64,000 nt of DNA from Rusavskia elegans (GCA_011316305.1 SAUG01000103.1:124001-188000); one strand, 5' to 3'. Counted from the stretch's first letter, positions 10,731 to 23,330 are shown. A program made the numbers and translations. The notes: generated by a model not told the origin, from the letters alone.

Positions 10731-11723
10731 TCACCTTCGCCCCAACATCCGCGCATCCTCCGTGGGCGCATCCGTAGGCTTAGGATGATTGCCATACCCC
10801 AACGAAGGCCCAGCATAGGCCGTCCACGCCAAACCCTGCATCCCATTGCAATCGACCACATCACAGGCCCAATTTGTGCCAGGGACATCCGGGGGCTTCT
10901 CGTTTCGGTACGGATCCCAGCGATCGCCACACTCCATTTCTGTACACGGGCAGTAATGTCAGTTGAGTGGTCGCCAAAGAGAGATAGAGCAGTCTCGCCC
11001 GCCGCATGGCGAGAAAGAAGTGGAATGGATGGAAGGGGAAGTTGAACTACTTACCAAGTTTCATATTCCAATCTCCCCAATTAACCTGTGAGCACGCGAG
11101 ATCCTTCTCCGTTTCGTAGCCCGTATTATCGAAATCGACGCAGAACCAATTCGGATCTGCACATCCCTCGCCTGGTAAAGCGTGTCAGCAAAAGGCCCAC
11201 TGATGGGCAAGGATCAATGGGAATATTGTGTTTTTTTTTGGTACTTACCGCCATAGAGATGCGATGTGTCGTCGCCCAGCCACCATTTACAGGTTCGGAA
11301 CCGGCGGTTATACCAGACGCAGCCATTGCAGTGCTTGTTGCCTCTGCAAGTGAGTTCGACGCGCGGTCGCTCGCAGAGCTTGACACCGTACTGGCAGACC
11401 GTTGGGACGGGGCGGGCCGTCACTGAGGAAGGGGGAGGACCCGTCGCTGTGACGTACGTCGTCGTGACGGGCTCGTCGAGAGTTGAGGGGGATGCAGGGG
11501 CAGTCGCCGTCGCTGTGACGTAAGTAGTGATCATAGGCCCGTCAAGAGTCGGTTCAAGACTTGGGGCCGGGAGAGGATTCTTGATGGAGGTGACCGATAC
11601 GAACGTAGACGGGGAAGTGGGTGTCGATGAAGATGGGCTTGTAGACGAAGCTTCGTCGGTGGTGATGGCATTGAGTGCCAATGGCCATGCAGCCAGGCAC
11701 AGAATCAGTGACATGAAGAACAT
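10731..11723 (-). CDS. Secreted cysteine-rich protein, possible effector or wall protein
   Basis: Three exons on the minus strand: 11723-11249, 11171-11055, 10939-10731, giving 266 aa. Both introns are phase 1 (GTAAGT donors, ACCAG and TACAG acceptors). The start is the ATG at 11723; the frame extends three codons to a TTG. A clear signal peptide (MFFMSLILCLAAWPLALNA) precedes a Ser/Thr/Pro-rich linker with two YVTAT repeats (TTYVTATATAPASPS, TTYVTATGPPPSS). Then follows a Cys/Trp-rich globular domain containing CQYGVKLCE, CRGNKHCNGCVWYNRRFRTCKW, CADPNWFCVDFD, MECGDRW and WACDVVDCNG. The even spacing of cysteines suggests several disulfides. I do not recognise the family. Secretion is well supported by sequence; an effector or wall role is inference. 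Confidence 0.8.
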
Positions 11724-12092
11724 GTTGGGCAAGAATGAAGTGATCTTAAGAGCAGAAGTAATCTTCAGTCAAGTGTAAGTTAATTTTGAGAAAGGTGAGA
11801 GGTTCTTCAGCCAAGTGATGAGATGGTTGAGAATCATAGTGAGATGAGCAAAGTATCTGGAAGAATATATAGAAGTCTGAGAACGATCGATTGGATGTAT
11901 CATATCTTGCTCTAATTTGCTCATTTTTCAATGCGAGTGGCGAAAGCAGGACCTCTGAATATACCACATATAGTTTAGTGCGTGGGCTTTTTCAATGGCC
12001 AAGCTTCTCGGATGAGAAGAATAGAGCACCACCTGGACGAGGGCTTTGCCCGCCATCACGGGTCACGTTGAGCGGTATGATACCGAACCCCT
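11724..12092. other. Short intergenic spacer
   Basis: This is the promoter side of the secreted-protein gene and the 3' side of the sugar porter gene. No gene is visible. Confidence 0.5.
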
Positions 12093-13943
12093 TCAAGACT
12101 CCTCTTTCGCCGCGGCAACAACCTCGTGGATTTCCCCAGCGGGCGCAGACATCGAAAGACCTCTGTCCGTGAGACCCATCTCCGAGGCAAAGGTCTTATG
12201 AGGCACCCATTTGGCCGACTGGCGTGGATTAGTCTCCTCCAGCATCTGGTCGACCTGTTCGAGCGAGAGGCCTTTGGTTTCGGGCACCAGGAAGTACGCA
12301 AACAATGTAGACAAGATGCAGAGAGAACCCCACAGGAAGAAAACTTTGGCGCCTAGGTTAGCCTGCCCCTTTTCGGTCCCAACGAGATAGGGTGTGATCG
12401 TTGCGATGATCTATAAGGCCGCGTCCCGTCAGCAAACCACCGAAATAAGCGTACAGCCAAACTCATCACTTACGCAATTCCAAAACCAATTGGAAGAGGT
12501 CGAGAGACCGACGCCTCGAGATCGGATCGGAAGAGGGAAGATTTCCCCAATGACAACCCACGCACATGGTCCCCAGGTGGCGGCGAAGAAAGAGATATTG
12601 AAGCAAATGAAGGCTATCATGGCTGAAACTGCAGATTTGTTGTGTTGAGATTCACGACCCGCGGTGACACCAATGATTCCAACAATGAACTGCATAATGA
12701 CCATGCCAGTACCTCCGATGATCAGAATCTTGCGCCGCCCAAACCGTTCGACGGTCCAGAATGAGACCGGGGTGGAAAGGACGTTGACCAAGGTCGTGAT
12801 CAAAGAGATCAAGAACGGATTGCTGATTGTTCCGAGGCTTTTGAAGAAGACGTTACCAAAGTAGAAGATGAAGTTGATGCCGGTCAGTTGTTGCATCATT
12901 TGCATCAGTATCCCTATGTCGTAACGTGAGCCTGCAGTCCTGTCGCAACTCCAGACTGGTCATAGAACTCACCAACTGTGGTACGACGACTGTTGCTGCT
13001 CCCCTTGAAAATCGATCCCTTGAAGCAATTGGTCCAGCTCCCAATCCAAGTTGTCTGTGGGACCACTTGCAATTCGTATTCATGGTTTGCAACGATCTCG
13101 GCCAATTCGTCAATAATATACTCCGAATCGATTGGCTGACCTCGGATGGACGAGAGCGCCTTCGCTGCCGAATCTAGTTTTCGCTTTTTTACAAAGTAGC
13201 GTGGCGATTCTGGCAGAAAGAAGAGCCCAAGCGCTAAGATGATAGCCCACAGGAATTGTATGGCGATGGGAATGCGATAGGAACCAGTATCGTCTCGATT
13301 CTGAGTCGCATACACGACACAATTGGCTAACAAGATGCCAATCGTAATGCAGAATTGGTAGCCAGCGACGACTGCTCCACGCACAGCCTTGGGCGCAATT
13401 TCCTACCCGAGGAGTTACCGTCAGACTTTTAGATTCGAGCGGTCGTGGTAGCGATTGACGTACCGACATATACAAAATGACAATGGCAGATATGAAGCCA
13501 ACGCCGACACCACAGATCAGTCGACCAGGTACCATCAAACCAAGGCTCGTTGAAGCTGTTTGGAGGATACACCCAACGATGAAGACGGCACAGCCGGCTA
13601 TGATGGTCGTTCGGCGGCCAATGAAATCTGCAATATCTCCCGCAACGATTGCACCAAAGAACGTGCCGCATGATAGAATCGAGGTAGTCAACGACTGATC
13701 GCTTGCTGGGAGATGAAACGCCTTGACGGCAGCATCATCGTTGGGGTCCGGGTACGGGAGATTGGTGTACTGTCGAATAAAGTACGGCATGGCCAATACA
13801 CCACTCATCCATCCTGTATCGTATCCAAAGAAGATGCCGCCAAAGGCTGCAAATGCGCAGATGAGATAGGCTCTAATGCTGATGGGAGCTTCGACCCTTG
13901 CGGTGTCGGTAGTCCCGTTGATGATAACTCCACCGCCAGCCAT
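12093..13943 (-). CDS. MFS sugar porter (monosaccharide transporter)
   Basis: Four exons on minus: 13943-13464, 13402-12973, 12913-12474, 12410-12093 (introns 61, 59 and 63 nt), 555 aa. Sugar-porter signatures occur in order: FFGYDTGWMSGVLAM in TM1, DFIGRRTTIIAG in the TM2-3 loop, GRLICGVGVGF, PESPRYFVKK after TM6, QQLTGINFIFYFG in TM7, VERFGRRKILIIGG, GPCAWVVIGEIFPLPIRSRG in TM10 and PETKGLSLEQVDQM at the end of TM12. These are the hallmarks of the Hxt/Mst-type glucose:proton or facilitative transporters of fungi, located in the plasma membrane. Length is typical. The exact sugar cannot be read from sequence. The start ATG at 13943 gives MAGGGVIINGTTDTARVEAP, a normal cytoplasmic N-terminus. 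Confidence 0.93.
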
Positions 13944-15388
13944 GGTTGGAGGTTCAGTTGCAGAAGAGAAGGAGGAGAAGAATTGTGAATTGCTCGACCA
14001 CTTGCCTCAGTAATGTAGACGGACAAAGAACAGCCAGAATATGTGGAGGTAAGCTTCTAGAATTAAGCGGCGCCGATTAAATGAAACGTTACATTTGATG
14101 GCAATTCTACATCGGAGAAGGTAACCCCGTTGAGGTGGTCTCCGCGATCAGGCCAAGGGGTGCAGCATCCACTTTTGGACGGTCGATACGAAGGCACGCA
14201 CCGTCATATAAAATTCTAGAAACAAGGACCGCGTGGATGAAGAGCCGGGGCAGGAAAGGGGATTTGAAACACATGTGCAGGAGCTTACCTGGACTCCAGC
14301 AACACACCACCACTGGACTTGAAGTACATGCAGTTAGAAGAAGCGCCCATGTGCTGCGGCTTCCCCACTTCCTGCGGTCGTACAACGAGAACCCTGATAC
14401 AATTTCCGTCTCTTGGGAACCAATGAGCATCTTCTGCGACGAACATCAAGCTCGGCAGGACAACAGTAAAGAGTGACTGTACAATGTGTCCAGGACAGTT
14501 GCCTTTCACGACTGTCTTGTCAAGCTGCAGTCAAAGCAATGCTTGTGATGGTTCCGATACTGGTAAGCTCGGGAGATTTCATCCTCCTGCAGACGAAAAG
14601 TAAGGAAGCTTGGGTTAGGGCCCGCGCCAGCGGCGTGCATCAACGTGGTTGTCCCGATGCAGGTAATAGTGAGGCAACGAAGTGGCACAGGTGTTGTAAG
14701 ATACTGGCCTCCAATTGCGTTGAAGCCTTGGGTGGGGTCGAGAAAAGTTGGCTGACGGCGAGACCGAGGATCTTAACGTAGTCGTATCGTTGCATGTCTC
14801 CGCTGGAAAGCAGCCATACGTCCGTTCTTGGAGGCTATAGCGTAAGCAAGGCGTCTAAGCTCACCGTGGAGATCTCGTGTCTTTGCTCGTCGTGGCTGTC
14901 CGAAAGGTGTTCCGAGAGCTGGGTACTAAGGCACGCCATTCGTTTGTCGACACCGTCATCGTCCAATCAGAATACGCGGCAGTGATTTTGGGCAAACAAT
15001 ACGACCTATAGATGCTTCACAGCATCGAAGGAACACCCGTTGCAGCCGATGAGCTGTGCGAATACCTGGAGGTACCCTTAGTGTATAGAGTTCTGATGTC
15101 TGATATGTGATTGGCTGAGAGCCTTGGCCTGCTTTGTCATCAATCTGCACGGCGTCGGCGAACTCAAATGTCCGTCTCGCCGACTGTGAATCGAAATGAT
15201 CCCCTTAATCGTGGATCTTCAAAGTGATTCGTACCCTATACCTGTCTGACCCCATACGGCAAATCTGAGTAGGATTCTAGGAGCATGGCGATGGCGTCTA
15301 CTGTCATAACCATGACATAGTCTACCGACTGCCTCTGGAGGCCCTTAAGTGGTGGTCGAGAGATGTCGAGTTCAGCTATTAATTCAAT
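13944..15388. other. Divergent promoter region, 1.4 kb
   Basis: Lies between the start codons of the sugar porter (-) and the GT90 glycosyltransferase (+). Only overlapping short frames without conserved features are present. Regulatory sites probably lie here but I cannot identify specific ones with confidence. Confidence 0.5.
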
Positions 15389-17396
15389 ATGACAATCTCG
15401 AAACCCAGAAAGCACCTTCTATTCGTCGTGATCGCATCTTTCGCCCTTCTCGCCATCGTCGCCAACTTCTTCATTTTCCTCGGTCTGACCGGAGCAGACA
15501 TTGCATCTCAGTTCAGCCGCATACCTCTACCTCGACTGTCGCGCAAGCCATGGCACTCGCAAGACAAAATCGAGGGTCCTTACGAGCCCAGAGATGCCCA
15601 TCCTATATCCTTGCTCATGGCAGAAGCAGACAAGAAGTGGGCCGTCTACGAGAACACACGCTCGACCACCTTCAGACAGACTGTCGCAAAGTACCGCAGG
15701 AGGTACGGCAGGCATCCACCTCCAGGCTTCAAAGACTGGTACCAATTTGCCCGCAAGCGGAACGTACACAACATTGATGACTTTGAACAAATCATGGATG
15801 ACTTGCGCCCTTTCTGGGCAATCGAGCCCAAGGTGCTGCGCAATCTGGCGGCCAACATGTGGAGAGATGATAAGAATGGCGTCGCTGGAATCCACATTCG
15901 GGACCACAAAGTCGTCAAAGAGAGCAACAAATCATGGCGATCCGAGACATTGATCACGCTTGTCGAGAAGATTGTCAAATATTTGCCAGACATGGACATT
16001 GCTATGAACAGGCTAGACCAGCCGAGAGTCGTTGTACCTTGGGAGGACATGCAAGCTCACCTCAAGAAAGAGCACGATACGAGGCAACTCCGACCGAACG
16101 TTAAGAATGAATATACAACCGGCATGGATGATCTGCTCAACATCACGGCCGTGGATGGGCCTGCTCATCAGGAGGATCCTGAGTGGTTTGCTGCACATGG
16201 GAAGCAGTACATGGAAACGGCAAAACTGGCTTGTCCCCCGGAGTCCCATGCTCGCAAGAACGACATGTCGAAAGCGGATGCCGAAGCGTCGTACAAGAAT
16301 CGGATGGGCGGTGTCATCGCCAATTTCAACCTCTCTTCTGATTTATGCACAGTGGGTCCCGAAATTCAAGACCAGCACGGCTTTCTGTATTCCGGCTCCA
16401 CCGTCATTCCCACGAAGCGTCTCGTGCCTATCTTTGGCGAATGCAAAGTCAATGTCAACAGTGACGTTCTTTTCCCCGCAAACATGTATTGGAAGCATGA
16501 CGAGCGATACGACTACGACGAAAAGCACGATAATCTCGACTGGGAACATAAGTCAGATTCGATGATCTGGCGTGGTGTTACATCTGGCGGGACCCAGACG
16601 TCCGACAACTGGCAAAAGATGCATCGTCAACGACTAGTCAGGATCGTCAACAGCACCGTCATGGCAAATCAAGTGGTTAGGATCTTGTCGGAGCAGCCGG
16701 AGAAGCAAGGGGAGTATGAGAACTTCCGGCAATTCTATCCCGCCGACTTCGCTGCGAACCATACCGATGTTGGCTTTACGGAAACGATGAGTTGCGTGCC
16801 GGACTGCGCGTTCTATGACGACGTCTTCTCGATGAAGCCGATAGCGCCCTTTCCCGAACAGTTCAAGCAAAAGTTCTTGGTCGACGTGGATGGGCATTCG
16901 TTCTCAGGGCGGTGGCACGCCTTTATCGAGAGCAAATCGCTCGGGATCAAAGCTACCATCTTCCGTGAGTGGCATGACTCGCGACTGTTCGCGTGGCGAC
17001 ATTTCGTACCAATGGACAACCGGTATGACGATGTATATTCGATCCTAACATACTTCATTGGCGTGGGCGCTCGTCCTGAAGAGCGCGCTGCCGGTCCCAC
17101 TGATGACGCTTATATGCCGAGGCACGATGCAGAGGGAAAACGCCTTGCCAATCAAGGCAGAGAGTGGGCCAAGAAAGTGTTACGACGGGAAGACATCGAG
17201 GTATGTTGACTTGGTGCGGCTGCAATATGTTGCAAAGCAATTGACCAGTGTACAGATATACATGTTCCGGCTACTACTCGAGTACGGGCGGATCATAGAT
17301 GATAATCGAGATCGCATCGGCTATGATGGCGACGGAAGTGAACTCGACAAGTATGATGGTGTAGCCAAAACCGACAAGGATCAGGTGGCTCATTGA
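15389..17396 (+). CDS. CAP10-like GT90 glycosyltransferase
   Basis: Exons 15389-17200 and 17256-17396 (55 nt intron, GTATGT..TACAG, phase 0) give 650 aa; the short second exon supplies the conserved end IYMFRLLLEYGRIIDDNRDRIGY. The N-terminus is a type II signal anchor (HLLFVVIASFALLAIVANFFIFLG), pointing to a Golgi lumenal enzyme. The catalytic part has CAP10/DUF821 landmarks: YRRRYGRHPPPGFKDWYQFA near residue 100, SDSMIWRGVTSGG around 394-401, a VDVDGHSFSGRWHAFIESKSL acceptor/donor-site block, and FREWHDSRLFAWRHFVPMD near 524. Family members in Cryptococcus are capsule or glycolipid xylosyltransferases; in ascomycetes the acceptor is mostly unknown. The activity on xylose or another sugar is therefore inference. 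Confidence 0.93.
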
Positions 17397-18080
17397 TACT
17401 TGTATATTCTCTGGTCGGCGTTCAGTAGCTGGCTGATTGTTCTGGGTACGTGATACCACGGGTCGGCGTTGAGGCTATACTGTCTTCCAATATCCATAGC
17501 ATTGCGTTCCGGTCTATCATATACGGAGATCTATTGAATTGCGAAGCCACCTACCTTGGAAACCCGCTTGGAGGGAAGTGTTAGCGAGGGCTCGAAAAGG
17601 GTGGTACAACGGCTGTACATCAGACCAGGGAACATCGGATGGGGCCTCGACTGAGTCGAACCTACTCATCAGTGTTGTTTGCTGCAGATGTAAATTTAGA
17701 AACATTGATTGGTATAAAAGAGAAGAATAGAATACTCCGTACTGTGTTCATGTGGCACTGCATACTCACAATCAGCCGCAAGATCTGAGTCAGGCTAGAG
17801 TAAGATTTTAGCGGGACGGCATGTGCCATCGCCAATCGCCATGCACCACCAATGCGGTGGTTCCTGGACTTTCTTGGTTTGATCCGTACCTGCCCTCTGC
17901 GGTTGAATTCGAGCTGTCACTCCATCGAATACGACAACAGTGACATTGCGCTCGCAATGCGACAACCAGTCTAACTAAAGTCACTCTTCGTCGCCAAAAA
18001 AAAAAAAAACGTCGTGCCACTCGGTACATATCACCAACGGTCTTGGGTCGCTCTGAGAGACTTCTTGGATTCGAAGCAAC
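17397..18080. other. Intergenic, 5' region of the polarity gene
   Basis: No gene seen. A run of 13 A at about 17997-18009 lies just upstream of the proposed first exon of the next gene, within its likely 5' UTR. Confidence 0.5.
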
Positions 18081-21000
18081 ATGACCAGACCACAGATCAT
18101 TCGAGCGGGTGCGTTACATACATCCCCCTTTTGCAAACTGCCTTGATTCGCTTGGGAATTTTTGCTGAGCTTATCCAGACACCATCGACCTTCAGGCTCA
18201 AGATTCACCTTCCGCCAAGGACCACACTCGCCAGCCAGCACATCCAGCTCCCTTTGGCGACGGACCTCCAGCCCCACATCAAGAGCGCGCTTTGAAACAT
18301 GCTGAGCAGGAGAGCGCCGTCGAGCTCCACCATACCCGAAGCCCCAGGGTATCTCAGGATCTGTCGGGAAAAGAGCTGCAGCTACTTCAGGAAGATGGCG
18401 ACGGCTACGTGAACCCCGACCTGATCATACCGCATCAGGATCAGCAGATCAACCAACGGAATGGCACTACACACGGCGGCGCCGGGATGGAAGCTGACGG
18501 CAGTGATGCCGACGGAGACGACGGCTTGGAAGACGAATTGATGGACAAAATCTCCAGCTCGCCGTCTATCGATGAGGGTGGGTATTCTACTCCATTACCC
18601 TGGCCTAGCAGGGCCGATTCCCTTCACCCCGCAAGATTCCAGGCAAAGACACCGTCGCCCCCCATGAATCACCCCTCATCTTCCCCTTTCTTATCAACTC
18701 CCCCTCATTTTCCCCTATTCTCAGCGCAGAAAGAGCAGGACTCGGACAGCCCGTCAGAGGTTCATCATCATCAAGGTGGGTATGACTACGACAACGACCA
18801 GAGCCAGCAGACAGCAGCCGACGACAGCTTCTCTTCCGAGATGAGGGATCAAGTTGGGCCTCTGGTCAGCGAACAGCAGTCAGATGCTTTAGAGGATGTT
18901 TGGGCAGGCTTATCAGAGTCTTACGGCGCTGAAATGGACCCCGCCGACTTACGACAACTATTGCTACCTGCTAATGACCCGCTCCTGGACAACAGCTTTG
19001 ATGACGCCGACATCTCTGCAACATGTTCGGAATCCTCTTCTGCTGCTTCTCGGGTTTCCTCGGACGGCAGCGATGAGATCGGGAGCAATGAAGATGCTTC
19101 GGATAATAGTGGTGATGAGAATGATGATGATGATACCGAGGACTTTTCCTTGCAAAATGACCCACGTTACATTGATTCAGGATGGGGTGGGGAGTGCTTA
19201 CGCGACACAGAGGACATCGACTTCGAATTCGTTTACGCCCTACACACATTCATCGCGACCGTCGAAGGTCAAGCCAATGCCACCAAGGGCGACACCATGG
19301 TGCTATTAGACGACAGCAACAGCTACTGGTGGCTTGTACGGGTTGTCAAAGACAGCAGCATTGGTATTGTTATCGCCTGTTCGTTTTGGATGCCTGTTGA
19401 TCACGCTGAGTAGGCTACTTGCCCGCGGAGCACATCGAGACGCCGACCGAGCGACTTGCAAGACTCAACAAGCATCGGAATATCGATGTATGGGCTCGCG
19501 ATTCATTCGTTCCCCCGAGATGAAAGCTAAATGTATCGCCAGTTGACAGCGCATAGCATGCTTGATGACCAAAGTACCAAGACAAGGAATCCGCTCAAGA
19601 AGGCGATGAAACGCCGCGGCAAAACAGTGCAGTTCACCGCTCCGACTTATGTCGAGGCCTCTGATGTTGAGTACTCGACCGAGGAAGAAGGTGGAGAAGG
19701 TGAAGTAGAGTACCTGCCGAATGAGGAGGATCGTTCCGAGCAACAGGAAACGGAGCAAGAGCCCCGTGCGGATGATGATGCAGTTGTCGAACCCCTCAAA
19801 CATGGATCACGAGTCGATTCTACAAGCGAACCTCAAGCGCAGGTCAAGCAAGCTGCGACTGCCACCGACCAGACCAGTGATGTTGACAGGGTTCGGACAA
19901 GCGACGAGATGTTCGACTATACAGGTACCTTTTCATCGAGAATCCGATCATGTACAGCATGCGCTGACAGTCCCAGACGATGGCACCGCCAGCAAGTCAA
20001 GGAAAGGCACAGTTCGGAACACGGATTCTTTCTTCAAAGATGATAACACGGAGACGAGGAAGATCAACCTCACGCCGAGCTTATTACGCGATGACTCGAA
20101 TGGATCTGTAAAATCCTTGGAAGCGAAAGAGGTATGTTTTTGAGTTCAGTTCATGAACTAGGACTCAACACTGATACCACCGCAGCTGAAAACGCGGCCG
20201 AGTATCGACTCTCTCGAGAAGAACTCGACCTCGCCCGAGAAGTCCAAAGACGACAGGAAGCGCAAGGAGAAGAAAGGCATGCTGAGTGGTTTCTTCAAAA
20301 GGAAAGACAAGAAGGGTAGACACCTGGACGACTCGACAGAGGATGGTGACAAGACCTTGGAAGATCAGTCTCCGCAGTCAGGTCATTCCTTGGAGATGTC
20401 AAAAGATGAAGTTAGGACGGGAATGCAGCAACAACCGCAACGGCAGACGAGTAAACTACAAAAGAGTCCGCCTTCAAAACTATCGCCGAGACCTTCCGTC
20501 AGCCGAATCGATGCCCCAAACATCAAGACAGTCATCTCGGAGCCAGAGAGGACGGATAGACCTCAACCGAGCAGGCCGCCCCCTCAGCTGAACTTGGAGT
20601 TTGAATCCAAGCCCCTGGTCGATCCAGAGCCACGACAGCTCCACGAGCCAGCTGCGGCACCTTCACCTGTCAGGCCTTCCGACGCGCCTCGAGCCGAGAC
20701 GACGGAGGTTGAATTGCCCAAGGACAACAGGCGAGGCATGTTCTCGCCGATTCGGGACGTTCTCCGATCGGCGCCTGCATCCTCGGAGCCGAAACCGGAG
20801 AAGGCGAAGAAGGCGAAGCATCGAATGCCAATCGATGACTTTGACTCTTCTTCCGACACGGACGAGCAGCCCGAACCGTCCCGCAGCCCCGAGGTACAGT
20901 CAGGGCCATCTGAAGAGGTGGAGCGCGTCCGAGAAGGTCTGTCGGAGTCGCCGGTTCAGGTGAGCCCACGACAAGTGGCGCAACATCAACATCAACATCC

Positions 21001-21382
21001 ACCTGGACTCATGATCGACACGTCGTCCCAAGAGGAGCCTTCGACATCGCCCGTTTCGCCGTTGTCGTCGGCCGAGCTTGTCGAGGCACCGAATGAGATG
21101 GAGATGCGCGAAGAGACACCGGCATCTACAGCTCAATCGTCGACCAACGCACCAAGCTGGAGCGACGCTCACCTCCGGGCTTACCTTGAGGATGGTAGTG
21201 AGATCCGGGATCTGCTCGTTGTGGTGCACAACCGGGTGGATGTCCAGCCGGCGCCGCCCGACCATCCGTTGGTGAAAGATTTATTCAAGGAAGAAAACCA
21301 AAAACTGGGAGAGATTTCCAGTCGCTTGGACAATCTGCTTGGAGATTGGCTGGCCAAAAAGTCCAAGATGACGGGGCGATAA
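18081..21382 (+). CDS. tea4: Tea4/Bud14-like SH3 cell-polarity protein
   Basis: Six exons: 18081-18108, 18179-19363, 19414-19487, 19543-19924, 19977-20131, 20186-21382, giving 1006 aa. The tiny first exon encodes MTRPQIIRA and joins in frame to DTIDLQAQDSPS, a start I recall as typical of filamentous-fungal homologues. Long Ser/Asp/Glu-rich disordered segments surround one SH3 domain at about 355-425 (VYALHTFIATVEGQANATKGD, SNSYWWLVRVVKDSSIGYLPAEHIE), followed by ETPTERLARLNKHRNID. At 456-460, KTVQF fits the RVxF docking motif for protein phosphatase 1. The C-terminus ends in a helical block (EIRDLLVVVHNRVDVQPAPP). In S. pombe Tea4 links the Tea1 landmark and PP1 to the formin For3 at cell tips; Bud14 acts similarly in yeast. 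A role at hyphal tips is inferred. Confidence 0.9.
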
Positions 21383-21987
21383 CGACGAGAGGGATGTCTT
21401 GTTCAGCGCAAAGATACCCAACGTTTTCAACTTGTCTTGTAGATACGCTCGACGATGGATTGGAGTTTGATCGTTCTGGTGAGGAAGCTTGGTGGTGTGA
21501 TTGACTTGATGGTTTGCGTTGCTGCAGCGCTGGTGTTTTATCAATTACTTTACTCCGTACTTCGCCCTGGCTGCACACGCTGGTTTCAGCATCTCGATGG
21601 CGGCAGCGTTCTATTACTCCCAGCACTTGTATAGGCTCTTGTGAAGCCGAACGATTGAATTTGATGACACCCCTCAATACTTCTATCGTGGTTGATACCC
21701 GTACAGCATAACGAAGCACGTCTATATCTTCGGACGATGACACTGTGGCCAGACCTCGGCTCGAGGAGATGATATAATTACATACGTACTATATAAATAC
21801 CCCTGGCTCTCTTTCGTTATCCCCTGTACACAACACCCGGTACAAATGATCCCCAAGGTGCCACTCAGAACTGCAACCCAGGGTTTATCAAGAATCTTTG
21901 CTTCATCCGTACGTAGAATCCGACTGCACGCTCGCTCCAACAGTTGACCAGGACCTCATTTGCAAACAGATACCCCAACTAAGAGCC
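21383..21987. other. Intergenic between polarity gene and glyoxalase II
   Basis: Contains the 3' flank of the polarity gene and the promoter of the glyoxalase II gene. A TATATAAATA-like box occurs at about 21790. No gene is visible. Confidence 0.5.
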
Positions 21988-23026
21988 ATGCATATCCAAT
22001 CAATCCCCATGTGTAAGCCTACGTACCCACAACATCAATGCCAATCCAAGCAGCATCTCTAAATATTCCTGTGTGTGCCAAAAGGGGTCGGCTCGAGTAA
22101 TAACTATGCCTACCTCGTCACGGATGAGTCGTCGAAAGACGCAGTCATCGTCGATCCCGCCAATCCTTCCGAGTATGTATGCTCTTAACATTCCATTCGG
22201 ATGAAACACGATTGCCTGACGAGAGTCTATTTCATCCAGAGTCGCCCCAGTACTCCAAGATGCCGTCGATTCCGGCAAGGTCAACCTGACTGCCATTATC
22301 AATACTCACCAGTAAGCCTGTTTAGCTCCTCGTCTCATCGTACCACAATCTCACAGGTCAGGAAGTCATTGGGATCATGCCGGCGGCAATGATGAGATCG
22401 TAAGTACCGACACGGTAATTCCTAACATGCACCCCCTCTGAAAACCGTGTAGCTATCACAATTCAAGTCTCTCTCACTCCCTGTCATCGGCGGCAAAGAT
22501 TGCAAGTCCGTGACCAAAACCCCCAAACACGAAGAGAGTTTCAAGATCGGTCACAAGATATCGGTCAAGGCGTTGCATACGCCCTGTCATACGCAAGACA
22601 GTATTTGCTGGTTGATGGAAGATGGGGAGGAGAAGGTGGTTTTCACGGGGGATACGCTTTTCATTGGAGGTATATACTTTTTCAACGAGTAGCAGTGGCA
22701 TCTTGGAAAGCTTTCGCTATCATACTGACTCTATGCAAAGGCTGTGGGCGGTTCTTCGAAGGTACGCCTGCGGAGATGCACACGGCGTTGAATAAGACGC
22801 TGGCGGCTTTGCCGGATGATACCAAGGTCTACGTAAGTTTTTCCAGACCTTTGTTGCAATGTAACAAGAGGAATGACGACCGAGTAGCCAGGACATGAAT
22901 ATACGAAGCAGAACGTCAAATTCTTGACTACGGTGCTGCAGACCGAGCCGGTCAAGAATCTGCAAAAGTTCGCGGAGAACAATCAGCAGACGCAGGGTAA
23001 ATTCACCATTGGGGATGAGAAGGTAC

Positions 23027-23104
<78 letters not shown>

Positions 23105-23330
23105 TTTTTTTTCATAGAGACTCTTCTTGGTTTGTCAGGCCTCGACTAATACTATGGCAGCAATACAATGTCTTTATGCGCGTCGATGTGAGTCCGGTCG
23201 AACCTGCTTCTTCATCTGCAGAGAATTCACTGACCAATATGTGTAGGACCCGGCGGTGCAGAAAGCAACAGGGAAGACGGATCCGGTAGACGTGATGGGC
23301 AAACTGCGGGAGATGAAGAATAACATGTGA
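21988..23330 (+). CDS. glo2: Glyoxalase II (hydroxyacylglutathione hydrolase)
   Basis: Nine small exons: 21988-22012, 22085-22172, 22240-22311, 22366-22399, 22453-22669, 22741-22832, 22888-23022, 23161-23187, 23247-23330; 257 aa, the usual size. It hydrolyses S-D-lactoylglutathione to D-lactate and glutathione in methylglyoxal detoxification. Metallo-beta-lactamase fold motifs are intact: THHHWDHAGG (H61, H63, D65, H66), [29 protein letters not shown] and PGHEYT (H179). The end, [33 protein letters not shown], is typical of the family. Choosing the AAG acceptor at 22365, rather than the CAG just before it, is what restores the metal-binding box. Intron 7 is unusual: it carries a (CT)34 run and T16. 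The N-terminus gives no mitochondrial presequence, so a cytosolic form is likely. Confidence 0.95.
23029..23112 (+). repeat. (CT)34-T16 microsatellite in a glyoxalase II intron
   Basis: A perfect CT dinucleotide run (23029-23096) is followed by 16 T (23097-23112), inside the 138 nt seventh intron. It forms an 84 nt pure pyrimidine tract starting 6 nt after the 5' splice site. The predicted branch site (ACTAAT near 23145) and acceptor (23159-23160) lie downstream of it. Confidence 0.97.

Noticed and set aside
22341..22366. CAG acceptor (22355 region) for glyoxalase II exon 4
   Set aside because: It would insert extra residues into the metal-binding box; the AAG acceptor at 22365 gives the canonical THHHWDHAGG.
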